64,000 nucleotides of DNA from Notolepis coatsorum. Lineage: Eukaryota > Chordata > Actinopteri > Aulopiformes > Paralepididae. The notes beneath the pieces are model-generated. The model was given only the letters and a program-made list of their open reading frames with translations. It was not told where the DNA came from and did not search any database. The stretch spans positions 112,682,251 to 112,746,250 of the forward strand of contig OZ020594.1 in NCBI GenBank assembly GCA_963971535.1, given 5' to 3'. The position numbers and the translations under genes are program-made. Below, piece after piece: positions 1-11,923 of the stretch (position 1 is the stretch's first letter; each line of letters opens with the position of its first letter).

Positions 1-117
1 AACAACTCATCAGAAGGGTGATCAACAAAATCCTTCACGGAAGCCATCCCTACTGCACCAGCGCCACAACCTGTTCACTATAGAGCCACCAAAAACACCC
101 TAGCATACACACAATCT

Positions 118-265
118 ACCTGAGAACCACTGAAGAACCACAAAAGAGCCACTAAAGAACCACTGAAGAACCACCAAAGAACCACTGAAGAACCACTGAA
201 GAGCCACTAAAGAACCACTGAAGAACCACCAAAGAAACACTAAAGAACCACTGAAGACCGCTGAA
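118..265. repeat. Short minisatellite, 10/20-bp units
   Basis: The motif AAGAACCACT recurs about every ten bases with small variants (GAAGAACCACC, AAAGAGCCACT). Open frames read through it, on the minus strand, are low-complexity by-products of the repeat. Nothing suggests a gene. Confidence 0.85.
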
Positions 266-299
266 GCACCGCCTGTTAGCGTTAGCATGCTAATGCCAA

Positions 300-1339
300 T
301 ACTAATAACTACAAGGAGACGCGGTGGAAATGTGTGCTCTAGTGAGCGCACCTTTCTAGTTTGCAATTTAAAAACAACCACCCTGAAATAAATAGATGTG
401 TCATATGCGCAGGAGGTCAGGTGTTAACAGATCAAACACTCAAACACTCAAAACAAACAAAATAAATACAACAAACAAATTCAAACAGGTGCCCCTATAA
501 CCTGATATGACTACTTACGCTTCTACATCTAAACTGCAGTCAACACGGCCCACCACATGTCTAGCCTAAGAAACACTAAATCAGGCCCTACCACACTACC
601 TGTGTTTTCTGGCCCCCTATTCTACCTACCCTTAAGCTAATGCCCTGTAGACCTAACCCTCTTCAACCACACCTGCTACCAGCCAAAGATCATATTTGAC
701 CATCCACCCGTCAAGTACATGGTATGGTACAAGACAAGTAGATGGTACTAATCACTTCTCTGACTGCCCCAGGAGTATGTGGTGCACAGGAAGCTAACAA
801 ACAACCAGAAAATAATGTCCCTACCTACATGTGGTGTGCACTAAACTATATATTTTAACAGCATTAAGTAGTCACATCAAATTATAAACAAAATAAGGGC
901 ATACTCACCTGTTTGATAAAACGGCTCAAGCCCCCACGTTACACAACATGTAACGAACACCCACACTATAGCACCACGTAACACCATGCAAAACAACAAC
1001 AACAAAAAACACCAAACAATTTCTAGGGGTAAATATCCCGGACGAGCGCCCAACTGTTACGACCCTGGCTCAAAGGCACGCAACCTATGTGCAAAACCGA
1101 CACCAAAACCCGTGTTTAACCCAAAAAAGACTACTCTAACCATGAAATACAGATACAAACTAAAGAACAAAGGATAGAAGAACATGACAACTCTCCCTCC
1201 AGCCACAGACATCCTGCATGTGTGACTGAAAGGCTGGTTTTAACCTCCCAGCAGGTAACCAATCAGCAGCAATTAGCTAATTAGTAGCCCTCACCTGCAT
1301 GCCCAGTGACACAGGAATGATCAGGCTCATGGTACATAA
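300..1339. other. No recognisable gene or element
   Basis: This is unique-looking AT-rich sequence between the minisatellite and block A. The short frames have no recognisable motif. It may hold old transposon remnants, but none could be identified by eye. Confidence 0.5.
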
Positions 1340-1804
1340 CACCTGTATAGCTGGTTAAGGACTGGTGGTTCTTGCTTGGCTTTCTGTGTTCCTGATGAAT
1401 TTCAACTGAAAAGTTAGACCTTTGTTTGTTAGGATGAATGTAAAATGTACTGATATTTCTTTCCTTACTTTCCCCCAAGATTGGTCTGAATATGACCACC
1501 CCTCCTAGCCTCTCACACCTTGGTTTGAGAGTCTGTTTGGTGGACTGCATGAAACCGTCACAGCTGGACCAGGAGAAGAGCTGTTTGGACTGCATGGAAA
1601 CAAGTATGGAAATGTTGACTTTAATCTGTAAACATTATCACTTTATAAATGTTGACTTTAATCTAAACATTATGACTTTATAAATGTTTATTTTAATCTG
1701 TAAACATGACTTTATAAATGTTTACTTTAATCTGTAAACATGACTTTATAAATGTTGACTTTAATCTGTAAACATTATGACTTTAGTCTGATTTTATAAA
1801 TGTT

Positions 1805-2727
1805 TTTTTTATTTCTTTTATTATCTTTTTCCCCCTCCCTTTTTCCGATTTTTCTCCCATCCCACTGTTAGTCGTTATGCCCATAGATATCTATAGAACA
1901 CTAGATAGCTTGCCCGCGCTGCCGGCCAATGGAGAGCGACATCACTGAACCGCCGCCATCTTGGGGCAGTCAGCCTTGAGTGAGAGAGTGAGCTGCACAG
2001 ACAAAAATACTCATAACTCGCTGAAATATTGACTGATTTACAAACGGTTTGGTTTATTACAAGCATTATTAACGTGGCTATGATTCAAGCGGTTTGTAAA
2101 AAAAAACATCTTTACATTTTTTTTTATAAGTATGCAGTATCATAACTACATCTTTGATGTTTATAGCAAACCAAACCGTTTGTAAATCCGTCAATATTTC
2201 AGCGAGTTATGAGTATTTTTGTCTGTGCAGCTCACTCACTCTCACTCAAGGCTGACTGCCCCAAGATGGCGGCGGTTCAGTGACGCTGGTGACTCCGCCT
2301 TAAGCTATCTAGTGTTCTATAGATATCTATGGTTATGCCAATTCCCAACCCCCTTCCTGGTTGTTGCGCACCCCCCTACTGTTGGTCCGAGAGGCCGGAG
2401 ACTGTCACATGCTTTCCTCCGACGCATGTGCAGCCAGCCGGCAGCCAGCCTGGCAGCTCAGATTCTCACTGGGAGAGTGTAACGTGTGGAAGGTCGCACT
2501 ACCTCTCTCCAGATCCTACCCTCGCTGAGCAGGCGCCCTGACCGAACTGTAGGGGTCGCTGTCCACAACGCCCAGGACCCACCCGCCAGCTTTCCCCACC
2601 CCCTAATACTGCCAATTGTATTAGTGTGAACGGCCAGGCAAGCTGGTGACAACGCCGGGAGCTGGGCTCGAACCCAGCATCTCCGGCGTTGGTGACGAAC
2701 GCAATCTCCGCTACGCCAACTGACCGC
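1805..2727 (-). mobile_element. tRNA-derived SINE, interrupted by a MITE
   Basis: Read on the minus strand, the element starts at 2727 with a tRNA-like head, with A box TGGCGTAGCGG and B box GGGTTCGAGCC, and ends at 1805 in an A-rich tail. It is flanked by a perfect 17-bp target-site duplication, CTGATTTTATAAATGTT, at 1788-1804 and 2728-2744. Blocks B and C carry the uninterrupted target, so the insertion is specific to A and younger than the block duplication. Without the nested MITE the SINE is about 465 bp. Confidence 0.88.
1882..2331. mobile_element. Palindromic hAT-type MITE inside the SINE
   Basis: This is a 450-bp near-palindrome whose arms begin CATAGATATCTATAG and stay complementary for well over 150 bp. 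It is flanked by a perfect 8-bp duplication, GTTATGCC (1874-1881 and 2332-2339), the size made by hAT transposases. It carries no coding capacity. It lies within the SINE, so it is the youngest of the nested insertions here. Confidence 0.88.
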
Positions 2728-3528
2728 CTGATTTTATAAATGTTGACTTTAATCTCTAAACATTATGACTTTAGTCTGACTTTATGAATGTTGACTTTAA
2801 TTTCTAAACATTATGACTTTATAAGTGTTGACTTTAAAAGCCTGACGGGCCCAGTACTGGGCCGAGATTAATTTCATGTCATAAATCGATCAATACAGTC
2901 CGTATTAATTAATGTTGCATTTCTTTTTCAAATGTAGCCAAGAGTAAAGACCCTAACCCTATCAAAACAGCAGTCAAAGTGTATATTTTCAGCACTGTTT
3001 GTTTACCAATGATTTTAACCTCTTAAGCCCTAGCTATATTTTTAGAAAATTCGCCTAAAAGTACTTAAGTAAGTGGAAGATTGCTCCACTTCTACAAGCC
3101 CATTTGCATGTTGTTGGTATCTAGGGACCTCAGGGAACGTATTCCCAGTGTCAGAAATATTGTGTCTGTTACTAGGCTTGAGTAAATTGTAATGAACCAA
3201 AGGACAATATACATTTTCTTTTTGTTTATTTCCATCTTTGACGGTGAATAACACCATGCTAACATTGGGCAGCAAATACGGTGAATGAAATCTGCTGTAA
3301 GTACAGTTACTTTTTTGTAATGTAAATCGCTCCACCATCTTTAATGAGATTGAGACATGTTTTTTTCTAGAAACTAACTACGTTCTGGCAATAACATTCA
3401 GGTTTGTTCGACCCGCGAGACATAATCACAGGAAAGAATTATTTCACGTGGGAAGGCTCAAAGTTTGACAGGGGCAGGCGTGAGCTGGGTAGTGTAGTTT
3501 TATGAAATTCTTAAAGGTCCCCTATTGT

Positions 3529-3700
3529 GGGCACCAGGGTGGCGCACCACGTAACTGCGCTGCAGTGCAATGCGGCCGTCCTGGGTTCGACTCCCGGACC
3601 CGGCGACCTTTACAGCATGTCCTCCTCCTATATCTTCTCCCATCCTTCCTCTCTGCAAGCAATAAAATGCCAAAAAAATTATATATATATAAAAAAATAA
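3529..3700 (+). mobile_element. Short tRNA-derived SINE, block A copy
   Basis: The element has a tRNA-like head with GTGGCGCACCACG near the A-box position and a B box GGGTTCGACTCC, and an AT-rich tail ending in TATATATATAAAAAAATAA. The 12-bp duplication GTCCCCTATTGT occurs at 3517-3528 and 3701-3712. The same SINE with the same duplication is at 26329-26500 (block B) and inverted at 60762-60931 (block C), so it predates the block duplications. Confidence 0.88.
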
Positions 3701-3880
3701 GTCCCCTATTGTAAAAATGGCCTTTTTCATTTTCAAGCAATGTGGGATTGTACCAACAGTGAGAAAATGTTAAATCTGTACCAAGTGCAGTTTCTGCTGT
3801 TCAGCTCTCCCTACTGAAATAAGCCATTCAGATTTGACTGGATCTGTGACGTGTAAGAGGCGCTGACCAATCACTGTTAA

Positions 3881-4795
3881 CACTTTCAATGCCAGCAGGG
3901 GACACACGATTTAGTGCTTCCGTGCCACCACCCACTTCAATGATAGCGCTCTCATATTTGCGAACGCATAAACTACATCTTAAATTATGTGTCTAATCTG
4001 GCCGTCGCTTATCAATGACTTGTTTGCAGTCAACATTGTCGAAACGGATTGTTTTTTAATCGGTTCATTTCCGTTTTATACCATTTTGAAAAACGCTAGT
4101 TTTTTGAAAGTTTCAGGAGAATATAAAGATTCTGTGATAAACACCCTTTACTGGAATATTCTGGAATACACAAAAAACGTCATTTTCGGCCTATTTATAA
4201 ATCGTTTTCAAATAAACGCTAGATTATCGATAGTATATGTGTACTTATGCACGCTACAGAAGCGGGCTGAAAAATCGATTCTCTCATTTCCTGATCAGCA
4301 CACACACATAGGGCACATGTTGATATCTCTGTGAAAAAAGCTCTGATTATCCTAAAACTGGTAAAATAGATTCCTTACCTCAGATCAGATGTTCTCCAAA
4401 AAGATTCTTCCAATTCCTGATCGCCATTCCAAATATCGATCGTGTTTATTGATCCAATGCTGGGTACTGGAAATATGTATGCCATGCTGTTCTGGGGCTC
4501 TGCAATGAATCCAATTGTCTTGGGTGACTTGTCTGAGAAGTAAAATGAGGAAGCAGGATTTATTTCCCCCCATGTGTTTCATTCAATCCATTCCAAAGGG
4601 GTGCAGTACCACAGGGTGAGACGATAGGGGGCGGTATTTTCCCAATGGAGCTCAGAGAGAGTTTGCAGCACTAACGTGAGGCTAGATTGATGAAATATGA
4701 ATTCAAATCGCTAATAAAAAAAACAGATTTCTCGTTGTTGGCAATGAACGGTCGGCATGAACAAACGAGTAATCTCGTCGTTGGCATTGAAAGTG
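3881..4795. mobile_element. piggyBac-type MITE, block A copy
   Basis: Terminal inverted repeats CACTTTCAATGCCA and TGGCATTGAAAGTG are flanked on both sides by TTAA (3877-3880, 4796-4799). The length is 915 bp. A frame of about 65 residues on its minus strand is conserved in the other copies but matches no domain I recognise, so I treat it as non-coding or a transposase scrap. Equivalent copies lie at 26681-27599 and 59656-60581. Confidence 0.8.
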
Positions 4796-4891
4796 TTAAG
4801 CTAATATCTGCATACTGAGCCGCTACTGTGGTTGTAGCCACCGCCCACAATCAACTGAACAGTGATTTGAGTAAATTAGCATAACGTTAAA

Positions 4892-5130
4892 ATGATGAGC
4901 AAGACATGTGCTGTTCCTGGCTGCCAACCAGCGAATACGTCCGTGCACTCGTTTCCTAATGATATCGTGCTCTGGAAGCAATGGGCCAAGTTCGTTTTCT
5001 GGATTTTTGCAAAGACTGCATTGAGAATCAAGGACTTTATAATGCTGGGGTGATTTCCTGGCTGTTGCTAAAGAAGGGAGCTAGCCTGTACCAAGTCTTC
5101 GGGACCCGAAAGAAGGTATTGAATCAGTAA
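4892..5130 (+). pseudogene. Decayed THAP-domain exon, block A copy
   Basis: From the ATG at 4892 the frame reads Met-Met-Ser-Lys-Thr then CAVPGC (a C-x4-C pair), SFPND, and WKQWAKF, which is the order of the first half of a THAP zinc-binding domain. The frame then meets a stop. The second half (FCKDC, then LLLKKGASLYQVFG) is in a different frame, so a shift separates them. A possible splice donor, CAGTAAGT, follows near 5127. THAP domains occur in host DNA-binding proteins and P-type transposases, and I cannot tell which this came from. The block B copy has lost two further bases, and block C ends inside it. Confidence 0.5.
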
Positions 5131-5714
5131 GTACATAAGTCGTAATTAGTTAATTAGCAGTAGGACCTCGTTCATACGTCTACAACTATGCTGCACTTCG
5201 GACTAGTGTCAGGAAAGGCAAGGAGAACGTGCGCATGAACAGAGATTATTTGCGATAGTGGTAAAGGTTATTCCCTTTTCTAATTTGGCTAATATTTTCT
5301 GTCTGTGTCAATAGTGTATTAACGTTACTATTTTACTGTAGTGTTTGCGGTGTTCCTCCGTGCTAGCGTATCTGCCATCTCTTAGCTAGGCTATAGTGCA
5401 GGTGGGTGTCATTGCGAGTATGGGCGGAGCCCAGCCAAAAATATCTTGTTTGTTGGAAGGGCAGAAAGTGGTGCACCAAAGTACTTGATTAAAAATACAA
5501 AACAATGAATTTGATTGAAAAACAACTTACAGATGTGTTCCATAGACTCACAGGAATTGTGTAAAATTGCCCAAAAAGTTAACAAATGGACCTTTAATAA
5601 TAATGCAGGACCTGTCGCAGAGGTCTTTAATTGTCATGCAGACGACTCTCAATGTTAGCGGCACACAGCGGTTAGTTTAGCACGCACACACACGCATGCA
5701 TTGTTTTTTGTAAG

Positions 5715-6085
5715 ATCGCCGATGCGCTTAACCCATCCCGTCGTCCTTCCCCCCAAGGGCAGCCGGGAGCAGACGAGGGCTGTGGCCTGGGCCATGCCCG
5801 GGGACCATCCAAGTGCTCCTGCCCGTCTTCGTCACGGACGCGACAGCGTTAGCTATCTGTTGTTGTGCATGTTTTTTCATTGGGTTTCTCTTATCGGGGG
5901 GGGGGGGGGGGGGAACCCTTGCGAGCACGGGGAGAACATGCAAACTCCACACAGAAAGGCCCGGGAGATACCCCACCTGGGTACCTGGCATCGCTGAAAC
6001 CTGGTCCCCAAGCGGGAATCGAACCCTGGACCTTCCTGCTGTGAGGCGACAGTGTTAACCACTACACCACCGTGCCGCCCACCTT
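5715..6085 (-). mobile_element. tRNA-derived SINE, block A copy
   Basis: On the minus strand the head reads GGCGGCACGGTGGTGTAGTGG with B box GGGTTCGATTCC, followed by GTGGAGTTTGCATGTTCTCC, a hallmark body segment of a very abundant fish SINE. A run of 18 or so C residues (G on the plus strand) lies inside it. Similar copies are at 28515-28885 and, truncated, at 49630-49840. Confidence 0.85.
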
Positions 6086-7093
6086 TAAGCCCATCTATTA
6101 CGTTACCATTGACTGAAAAAGTGCTCGTCGTCTTGTCAATGTAACATAATTGGAAACGGTAGCCAGAGTAACAAAAAAAAAATGTAATTATGTATTTACC
6201 ATGGATTTAGTAACTGAAGGAATAACATAAAGTAACAACAAACAAACCACAGGACTGTACAGACAGGATCAGCCACCACACACAGGGGAGAACAGAACAG
6301 TTATACACAAGGGAATGACGAGACAAGAAACACCTGGGCTGATTACAGATGGATACACCTGGGAGGGAAACGACAGAGAACTACAAGACCAGGACAGGGA
6401 ACTACAACCAGACATTACACATCACACTGGAAACACCTGATCAGGGTACAAACACACCCACACGTAACACCATCGAAAGTCCCGGGTCTCTTCTTTCATA
6501 GGACTACACTCGCATATGGCTGCTCCATTTCCTTGTGTCAATATCTGCCGGTTTCCAACTCAATGCGCTGAGATTTCTGTAAACTCCTATGTATTCATAT
6601 AACACTTAAAGTAATTGGTAAACAAACGTAGTGCTGAAAATATACACTTTGACTGCTGTTTTCATAGGGTTAGGGTCTTTACTCTTGGATACATTTGGGG
6701 GGGAAAACGCTACATTAATTAATACGGACTGCATTGATCTATTTATGCCGTGAAATTATTGTCGGACCGCTCGGCCTTAACACATTAATTGCCAATGACG
6801 AGTACACTCGTTATAGCCCGCCAATCATTGGACGCCAACAACGAGTATACTCGTTATTATGATCGTTATTTCTTTTATTCGCTATTTCCATTCATAATTA
6901 ATCCTGCTGTGCTGTGGACATGTGTGGCACTCTGTCTGAGACCGCAACGGTCCGATACCGCCGCCTAACGCCTTGCGGCCACTATTGCACTCCATTTGAA
7001 ACTATTTGGCTTGTTGTCTGGGCCGAGCTGCAGCGTGGGGGCGGGGTCTAAACACTCGGGCAGGGCAAGTGGTTCTAACAGATGCACCTACGA

Positions 7094-8417
7094 CAGGGCT
7101 GTACGTTAACTTTTTTTGCACATAGCACTGGTGCTACAGAGGTTGATAGTTTTGTAGCACAGGCCAAAATCTTGTAGCGCAAGTATAAAACGTGTTATAT
7201 TTGTAACAGTCACATGTGCCTATTGTATTTGTGTTATTTAGTTGCAGTGCCATGTTTGGCTGTCATTTTCATGCTGACAAGTTGACGTCACACAGCCAGA
7301 CACGTTACGTGTAAGGAATTATGGGATTCTACTAGGGGTGGGAATCACCAGTTTCATCACGATACGATATCGATTCTTTGGACAACGATGCGATATTTGC
7401 CGATATTTGCCATGATACGATGCAGGTGCCTGCAATCGATATGAGACGATGATATAAGCCCATTTAACACAATCAGTAACATTTAGATCAACTCAAAAAA
7501 GGTAACGAAAATATAATTTGAGAAAAAATTTATTGAGCTCTTCCAGACATTTAAATGAAAAACAATCTATTGTTTTTAATACAAATAGACCTCCTGTTCA
7601 CTATAAAGTGCCACGTTTTGATATATTGAGCTTTAAAACTTTAAGTACTGTAAAAAAATGTTGGAACTCACAGCAGGCAGCCTAAAACCCCTTCCTCTCC
7701 CAAACCATTCCTGCAATTGTTTTATGTTGCATGATGATCATGAATACATTTATTATGTATTGTATTTTTTATGTTTAAATATCAACATTATATGTCCACC
7801 CTCAGTACATTTACTATCAATATAATATACTCGTCTGACTTCATCTGATCTTTTCAAACGCACACACACAGGGAGAATGCCTGACCCCCCCCCCCCCTTC
7901 CCCAGTCCCCTCTGCTGTTCTGTCTAGCGCTCTCATCAGGATTAGCTTGTTAGCTTACGCTAACGTAACGTAAATTTCGGACTTTAACACGACATGGTCA
8001 TAAAGGAATGGCGAGGATTGCAAAGCATGTTAGATGCATTTGACCCGTTGCGGAATAAAACAGCAGGGATTTGTTTTGGGTCACGAAATAGGCACACTAG
8101 CCTTGCTATGTTGCAATGTGCGTGTTCCAGACGCTACTGCGCTGTGCTGTAGAGCCGAGCGGATACGAGTCGACTCCACAGGATTTTCAAAATAAGAGTA
8201 TCGATATGAACCAAACGTTGCTAGCTGCCGGAGCCATAGATATTATGGCTGGAGCTGCGCTTCTGCGGAGATGAGACTTGCTACAGGATTTTCAAAATAA
8301 GAGTATCGATATGAACCGAATGCCTATCGCACCAGTGCTACTGAAGTAAATCCATTCATCGCACAGACCGCTGTTGCTGTAGCATGTGCGATATATATGT
8401 CGCACTGTACAGCCCTG
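7094..8417. mobile_element. hAT-type element forming the right end of block A
   Basis: The ends are CAGGGCTGTAC (7094) and its complement GTACAGCCCTG (8417), and subterminal inverted repeats follow (GCACTGGTGCTAC / GCACCAGTGCTAC). The left flank is ACCTACGA (7086-7093). The expected matching 8-bp duplication is absent on the right in block A but is found at 31131-31138 next to the block B copy. The element contains repeated segments rich in CGATATCGAT and TATCGATATG, likely another nested hAT MITE. No transposase frame is visible. Confidence 0.8.
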
Positions 8418-8559
8418 CACTAGACTAGACAAATATCAAGATGTATCCATCAGTGGACCAATTGCATGCTTTTGCAGAGGACAAGAAGCCTTCAGTCGAC
8501 TCCTTCAGCCATTAAGCACCCCCACAGCCCAAATGGAATGATAAAAAAATCAAAAAAAA

Positions 8560-8658
8560 ATATATATACTTTTTTTTTTAGTCGACTAATAGTCAACTAA
8601 TGGCAAATTTTCGCTAATCATAGTCGACTATCCAAATCCTTAGTCGGGGACAGCCCTA
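8560..8658. mobile_element. Right half of a hAT element
   Basis: The sequence contains repeated GTCGACTA motifs and ends CAGCCCTA, the complement of the terminus TAGGGCTG. It is followed by CCTTCTAC (8659-8666). The matching left half, starting TAGGGCTG and preceded by the same CCTTCTAC, lies at 39231, more than 30 kb downstream. Confidence 0.72.
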
Positions 8659-8666
8659 CCTTCTAC

Positions 8667-8860
8667 ATTCAGGAGGGATATAGTCAGAAACTGGCTTAAC
8701 AGTGAGGACTCTTTCTCCTTGGGGATTAGGATTCCTTCTGCTCTAACCCAAGCTTTTGGTATAACCTGTTTATCCCATACTACTCTCAATAACCTCCACA
8801 AGAATCTGAGTACATCAGGTGCACTTTTATAAACCCGGTGGGGGACTCCATTCACCCCTG
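8667..8860 (-). pseudogene. LINE reverse-transcriptase fragment, upstream part
   Basis: The minus-strand translation contains PDVLRFLWRLLRVVWDKQ, PKAW, ILIPKEKESS and ISLLNVEG, the finger region before the RT catalytic core in an I-like group of fish LINEs. The frame is cut at VEG by the adjacent hAT end. A fragment at 39046-39222 starts with the same VEG and continues the domain. Confidence 0.78.
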
Positions 8861-8880
8861 GGGCTTATATTCTGACTTTA

Positions 8881-9060
8881 CACAGTCGGTCCATAATTAT
8901 TTGGACATTGACACAATTTGACAAATTCTGGCTCTGTACAACACCATAATGGACTTGGAATGAAATACAGGTGTGCTTCAAGTGCAGACTTCCAGCTTTA
9001 ATTACATCTAAATCCGGTGAACAGTGTAGGAATTACAACAGTTGCCCCAACTCAAGTGAA
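8881..9060. mobile_element. Tc1-like transposon terminal fragment
   Basis: It starts CAGTCGGTCCATAATTATTT followed by GGACATTGACACAA, which resembles the terminus of Tc1/mariner elements common in fish. Only one end is seen; the sequence then runs into the conserved intron shared with the ZNF-2 locus at about 9062. Confidence 0.55.
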
Positions 9061-9343
9061 AAAGGTAATTGGTCAAGCTAACAATCCATAAGTATTTCAG
9101 CTATCCATAGTTACCTTGTTTAGTTTGGAGAACCTCAAGTCTCACTCTGTTTGTTTACATTTTCACCTCCTGACAACATCTGATCAACCTCCAAGTTGTG
9201 ATTGACAGCGTGATGAGGCATGATTGAGATTTTCTGATTTTGTAGCCAAACAATAATTGATCGATTGTGTTTCTACTTTCAGTTGCAGAGTTATCTACTG
9301 CATCTTTGTTTGTTATTCATATTATTATTATTCCTCCCTCCAG

Positions 9344-11511
9344 ACCCCCCACAGCTCCCTGTCTGTGAAGAGGAGGTTCCCCCTGAGCAGCAGGAGAGGA
9401 GCCCCAGTCTGGTCCAGGAGGAGCCAGAGCTCCTACAGATGAAAGAGGAACAGGAGGAACTCTGGATCAGTCAGGAGGGAGATGAGCTTCCTGTCTCTGT
9501 GAAGAGTGAACATGATGAAGAGAAACCTCAGTCCTCACAGCTCAGCCAAACCGAGGACACAGAGCCCCTCCAGATTAAAGAGGAACAGGAGGAACTCTGG
9601 ATCAGTCAGGAGGGAGAGGAGCTTCCTGTCTCTGTGAAGAGTGAACATGATGAAGAGAAACCTCCCTCCTCACAGCTCAGCCAAACCCAGGACACAGAGC
9701 CCCTCCAGATTAAAGAGGAACAGGAGGAACTGTGTCAAGATCTAGAGGAGGCTGATGGCTCCAAGATGACCTTACAACCTATGAAATGTGAAAATGAAGG
9801 TGAGAACACTCTGTCCTCACAACTCAGCCAAAACCGGGACCCAGAGCAGATTAAAGATGAACTAGATCAAGGGCTGGAAGAAGCTGATCTCTCCAAGATC
9901 ACAGTAGACCCAGTGAAATGTGAAGATGGTCAAGAGAACGCTCTGTCCTTCCAGCCTCTTCAAACCCAGAGGGAGAAAAACAGAGAAGCATACTCTTTAC
10001 CCAGCACCTCAACTGAACACATGAAAACAGAACCTGAAGGAGAGGACTGTGGAGTAGCAGAACTAGCCAGTAACTTGGATCCAGCTGGTGATTTAGAACC
10101 AACTAGAGATAGCCAGCCTCTCTCTTCAGACTGTTCTCTAACTGAGACTGATGACGGTGATGATGACAGTTCTGGAGCTGAGACTGATGACGGTGATGAT
10201 GACAGTTCTGGAGCTGAGACTGATGATGGCGATAAATGGAAGGAGAGTGGAGGTCCAGGTTTGATGGCACTAAAACAAAAGAAGACACAGAAAATACAAA
10301 CGTTGTCTAACAGGCCTGGATTCAGCAAGAAGAGAGATCTGAAGATGCACGTAAAAAATCATACCGGAGTGAAGCCATTTAGCTGTTCAGTTTGTGGGAA
10401 AGGGTTCAGTAGGAAGGGAGATCTGAAGAAACACATGATGACTCATACTGGAGAGAAACCTTTTGTTTGTTCAGTTTGTGGGAAAGGGTTCAGTATGAAG
10501 GGAGATCTGAAGAGACATATGAGAACACATACTGGAGAGAAACCATTTAGCTGTTCAGTTTGTGGGAAAGGGTTCAGTCAGCAAACACTTCTGAAGACAC
10601 ACATGAGAACTCACACTGGAGAGAAACCATTTAGCTGTTCAGTTTGTGGGAAAGGGTACAGTGCGAAGGGAGATCTGAAGACACACATGAGAACTCATAC
10701 TGGAGAGAAACCTTTTAGCTGTTCAGTTTGTGAGAAAGGGTTCAGTAGGAAGGGACATCTGAATACACACATGATAACACATACTGGAGAGAAACCTTTT
10801 GTTTGTTCAGTTTGTGGGAAAGGGTTCAGTATGAAGATAAATCTGAAGAGCCACATGAGAACACATACTGGAGAGAAACCCTTTCTTTGTTCAGTTTGTG
10901 GGAAAGGGTTCAGTCAGCCAATAAGTCTGAAGACACACATGATAACTCATACTGGAGAGAAACCATTTAGTTGTTCAGTTTGTGGGAAAGGAATCGGTAC
11001 AAAGGGACATCTGAAGACACACACTAGAACTCATACTGGAGAGAAACCATTTAGCTGTTCAGTTTGTGGGAAAGGGTTCAGTACGAAGGTACATCTGAAG
11101 AGACACATTATAACACATACTGGAGAGAAACCTTTTGTTTGTTCAGTTTGTGGGAAAGGGTTCAGTAGGAAGGGACATCTGAAGAAACACATGTTAACTC
11201 ATGATAAACCATTTAGCTGTTCAGTTTGTGGGAAAGGGTTCAGTAGGAAGGGAGATCTGAAGACACACATGAGAACTCATACTGGAGAGAAACCATTTGT
11301 GTGTTCAGTTTGTGGGAAAGGGTTCAGTACGAAGGTACATCTGAAGAGACACATGATAACTCATACTGGAGAGAAACCTTTTGTTTGTTCAGTTTGTGGG
11401 AAAGGGTTCAATGACCAAGGACATCTGAAGAGACACATGAGCACTCATACCGGAGAGAAACCATTTAGTTGTTCAGTTGTGGGAGAGGGTTCAATGTTAA
11501 ATCAAATATGA
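9344..11511 (+). CDS. ZNF-1: poly-C2H2 zinc-finger protein, main exon
   Basis: This is a predicted sequence-specific nuclear DNA-binding protein of the large lineage-expanded fish C2H2 family. The exon start is set by a splice acceptor (CTCCCTCCAG at 9334-9343), giving a phase-1 junction into DPPQLPVCEEE; earlier frame is intron. The N-terminal half holds acidic tandem repeats of about 40 residues (EEQEELWISQEGEELPVSV) and a TDDGDDDSSGAE repeat. A degenerate finger then leads into 13 intact C-x2-C...H-x3-H fingers joined by HTGEKP linkers. The linker between fingers 10 and 11 is shortened (THDKPF). One missing T near 11475, compared with every other CSVCGKG unit, shifts the frame in finger 14 and ends the protein at MLNQI. 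The upstream first exon was not found. Paralog: ZNF-2. Confidence 0.88.
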
Positions 11512-11804
11512 GGAAACGCACTAGAACTCTGTCAAAGGTCACTGTTAAGTTTGTTCTTAATTTCCCCACTTGAAGGGCCCAGGCAACGTGATCAAGGATG
11601 GATATAACTCTGACTTCTTTGACCTTTGTTTGTCATTTATTTGGTTGACAAATGGTTGTCTCAATAGCAGTCACAATAGCAGGTTATAAACCTGAAAGGG
11701 TATGAAAGGAAATGTTTCAACATCAACATAAATACATAGGCTATAATAATACCATAAATTATAGTTAACATTAATACATTTAGCCTATATTATCAGTTCA
11801 TTCA

Positions 11805-11810
11805 AATAAA
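11805..11810 (+). promoter_or_regulatory. Candidate polyadenylation signal of ZNF-1
   Basis: AATAAA lies about 290 bases after the ZNF-1 stop codon, before the AT microsatellite. Support is by position only. Confidence 0.4.
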
Positions 11811-11884
11811 CAATTACCAAATGCATTTTCATTAAGAACATTCATTCAGCATTTACCAATACATTTGACATTTTGTATTATTCT

Positions 11885-11888
<4 letters not shown>

Positions 11889-11923
<35 letters not shown>

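Larger units (their letters stand above)
3515..5592. mobile_element. TTAA-flanked DNA transposon, about 2.1 kb, block A
   Basis: The ends are inverted repeats (AGGTCCCCTATTGT on the left, ACAAATGGACCT on the right) directly flanked by TTAA at 3511-3514 and 5593-5596, as expected of piggyBac-type transposition. Inside are a SINE (3529-3700), a second TTAA element (3881-4795) and a THAP-like exon remnant (4892-5130). A 428-bp MITE in block B (25120-25547) shares its subterminal sequence and looks like an internally deleted derivative. Copies recur in B (26315 onward) and, cut short, in C. Confidence 0.72.
1340..8417 (+). repeat. Composite repeat block A
   Basis: This block matches block B (from about 24687 to 31130) almost base for base in the same orientation, and matches block C (59549 to about 62137) inverted over its first part. 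Homology to B starts abruptly at CCTGTATAGCTGG near 1340 and stops exactly at the terminal CAGCCCTG of a hAT element at 8417. Shared nested SINEs and MITEs sit at identical internal positions, so the copies descend from one already composite ancestor. Differences specific to A are the SINE at 1805-2727 and an intact left hAT end at 7094. No intact long gene is present. Confidence 0.9.

Noticed and set aside
2945-2962. Telomere-like CCCTAACCCT motif (also inverted near 6665, 29470 and 61500)
   Set aside because: Only about two units, and part of the inverted arms of the repeat blocks. Not an internal telomeric array.
9899-10328. Minus-strand frames inside ZNF-1 (and 48140-48481 inside ZNF-2)
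   Set aside because: Ser-rich shadows of the acidic TDDGDDD repeats on the coding strand.
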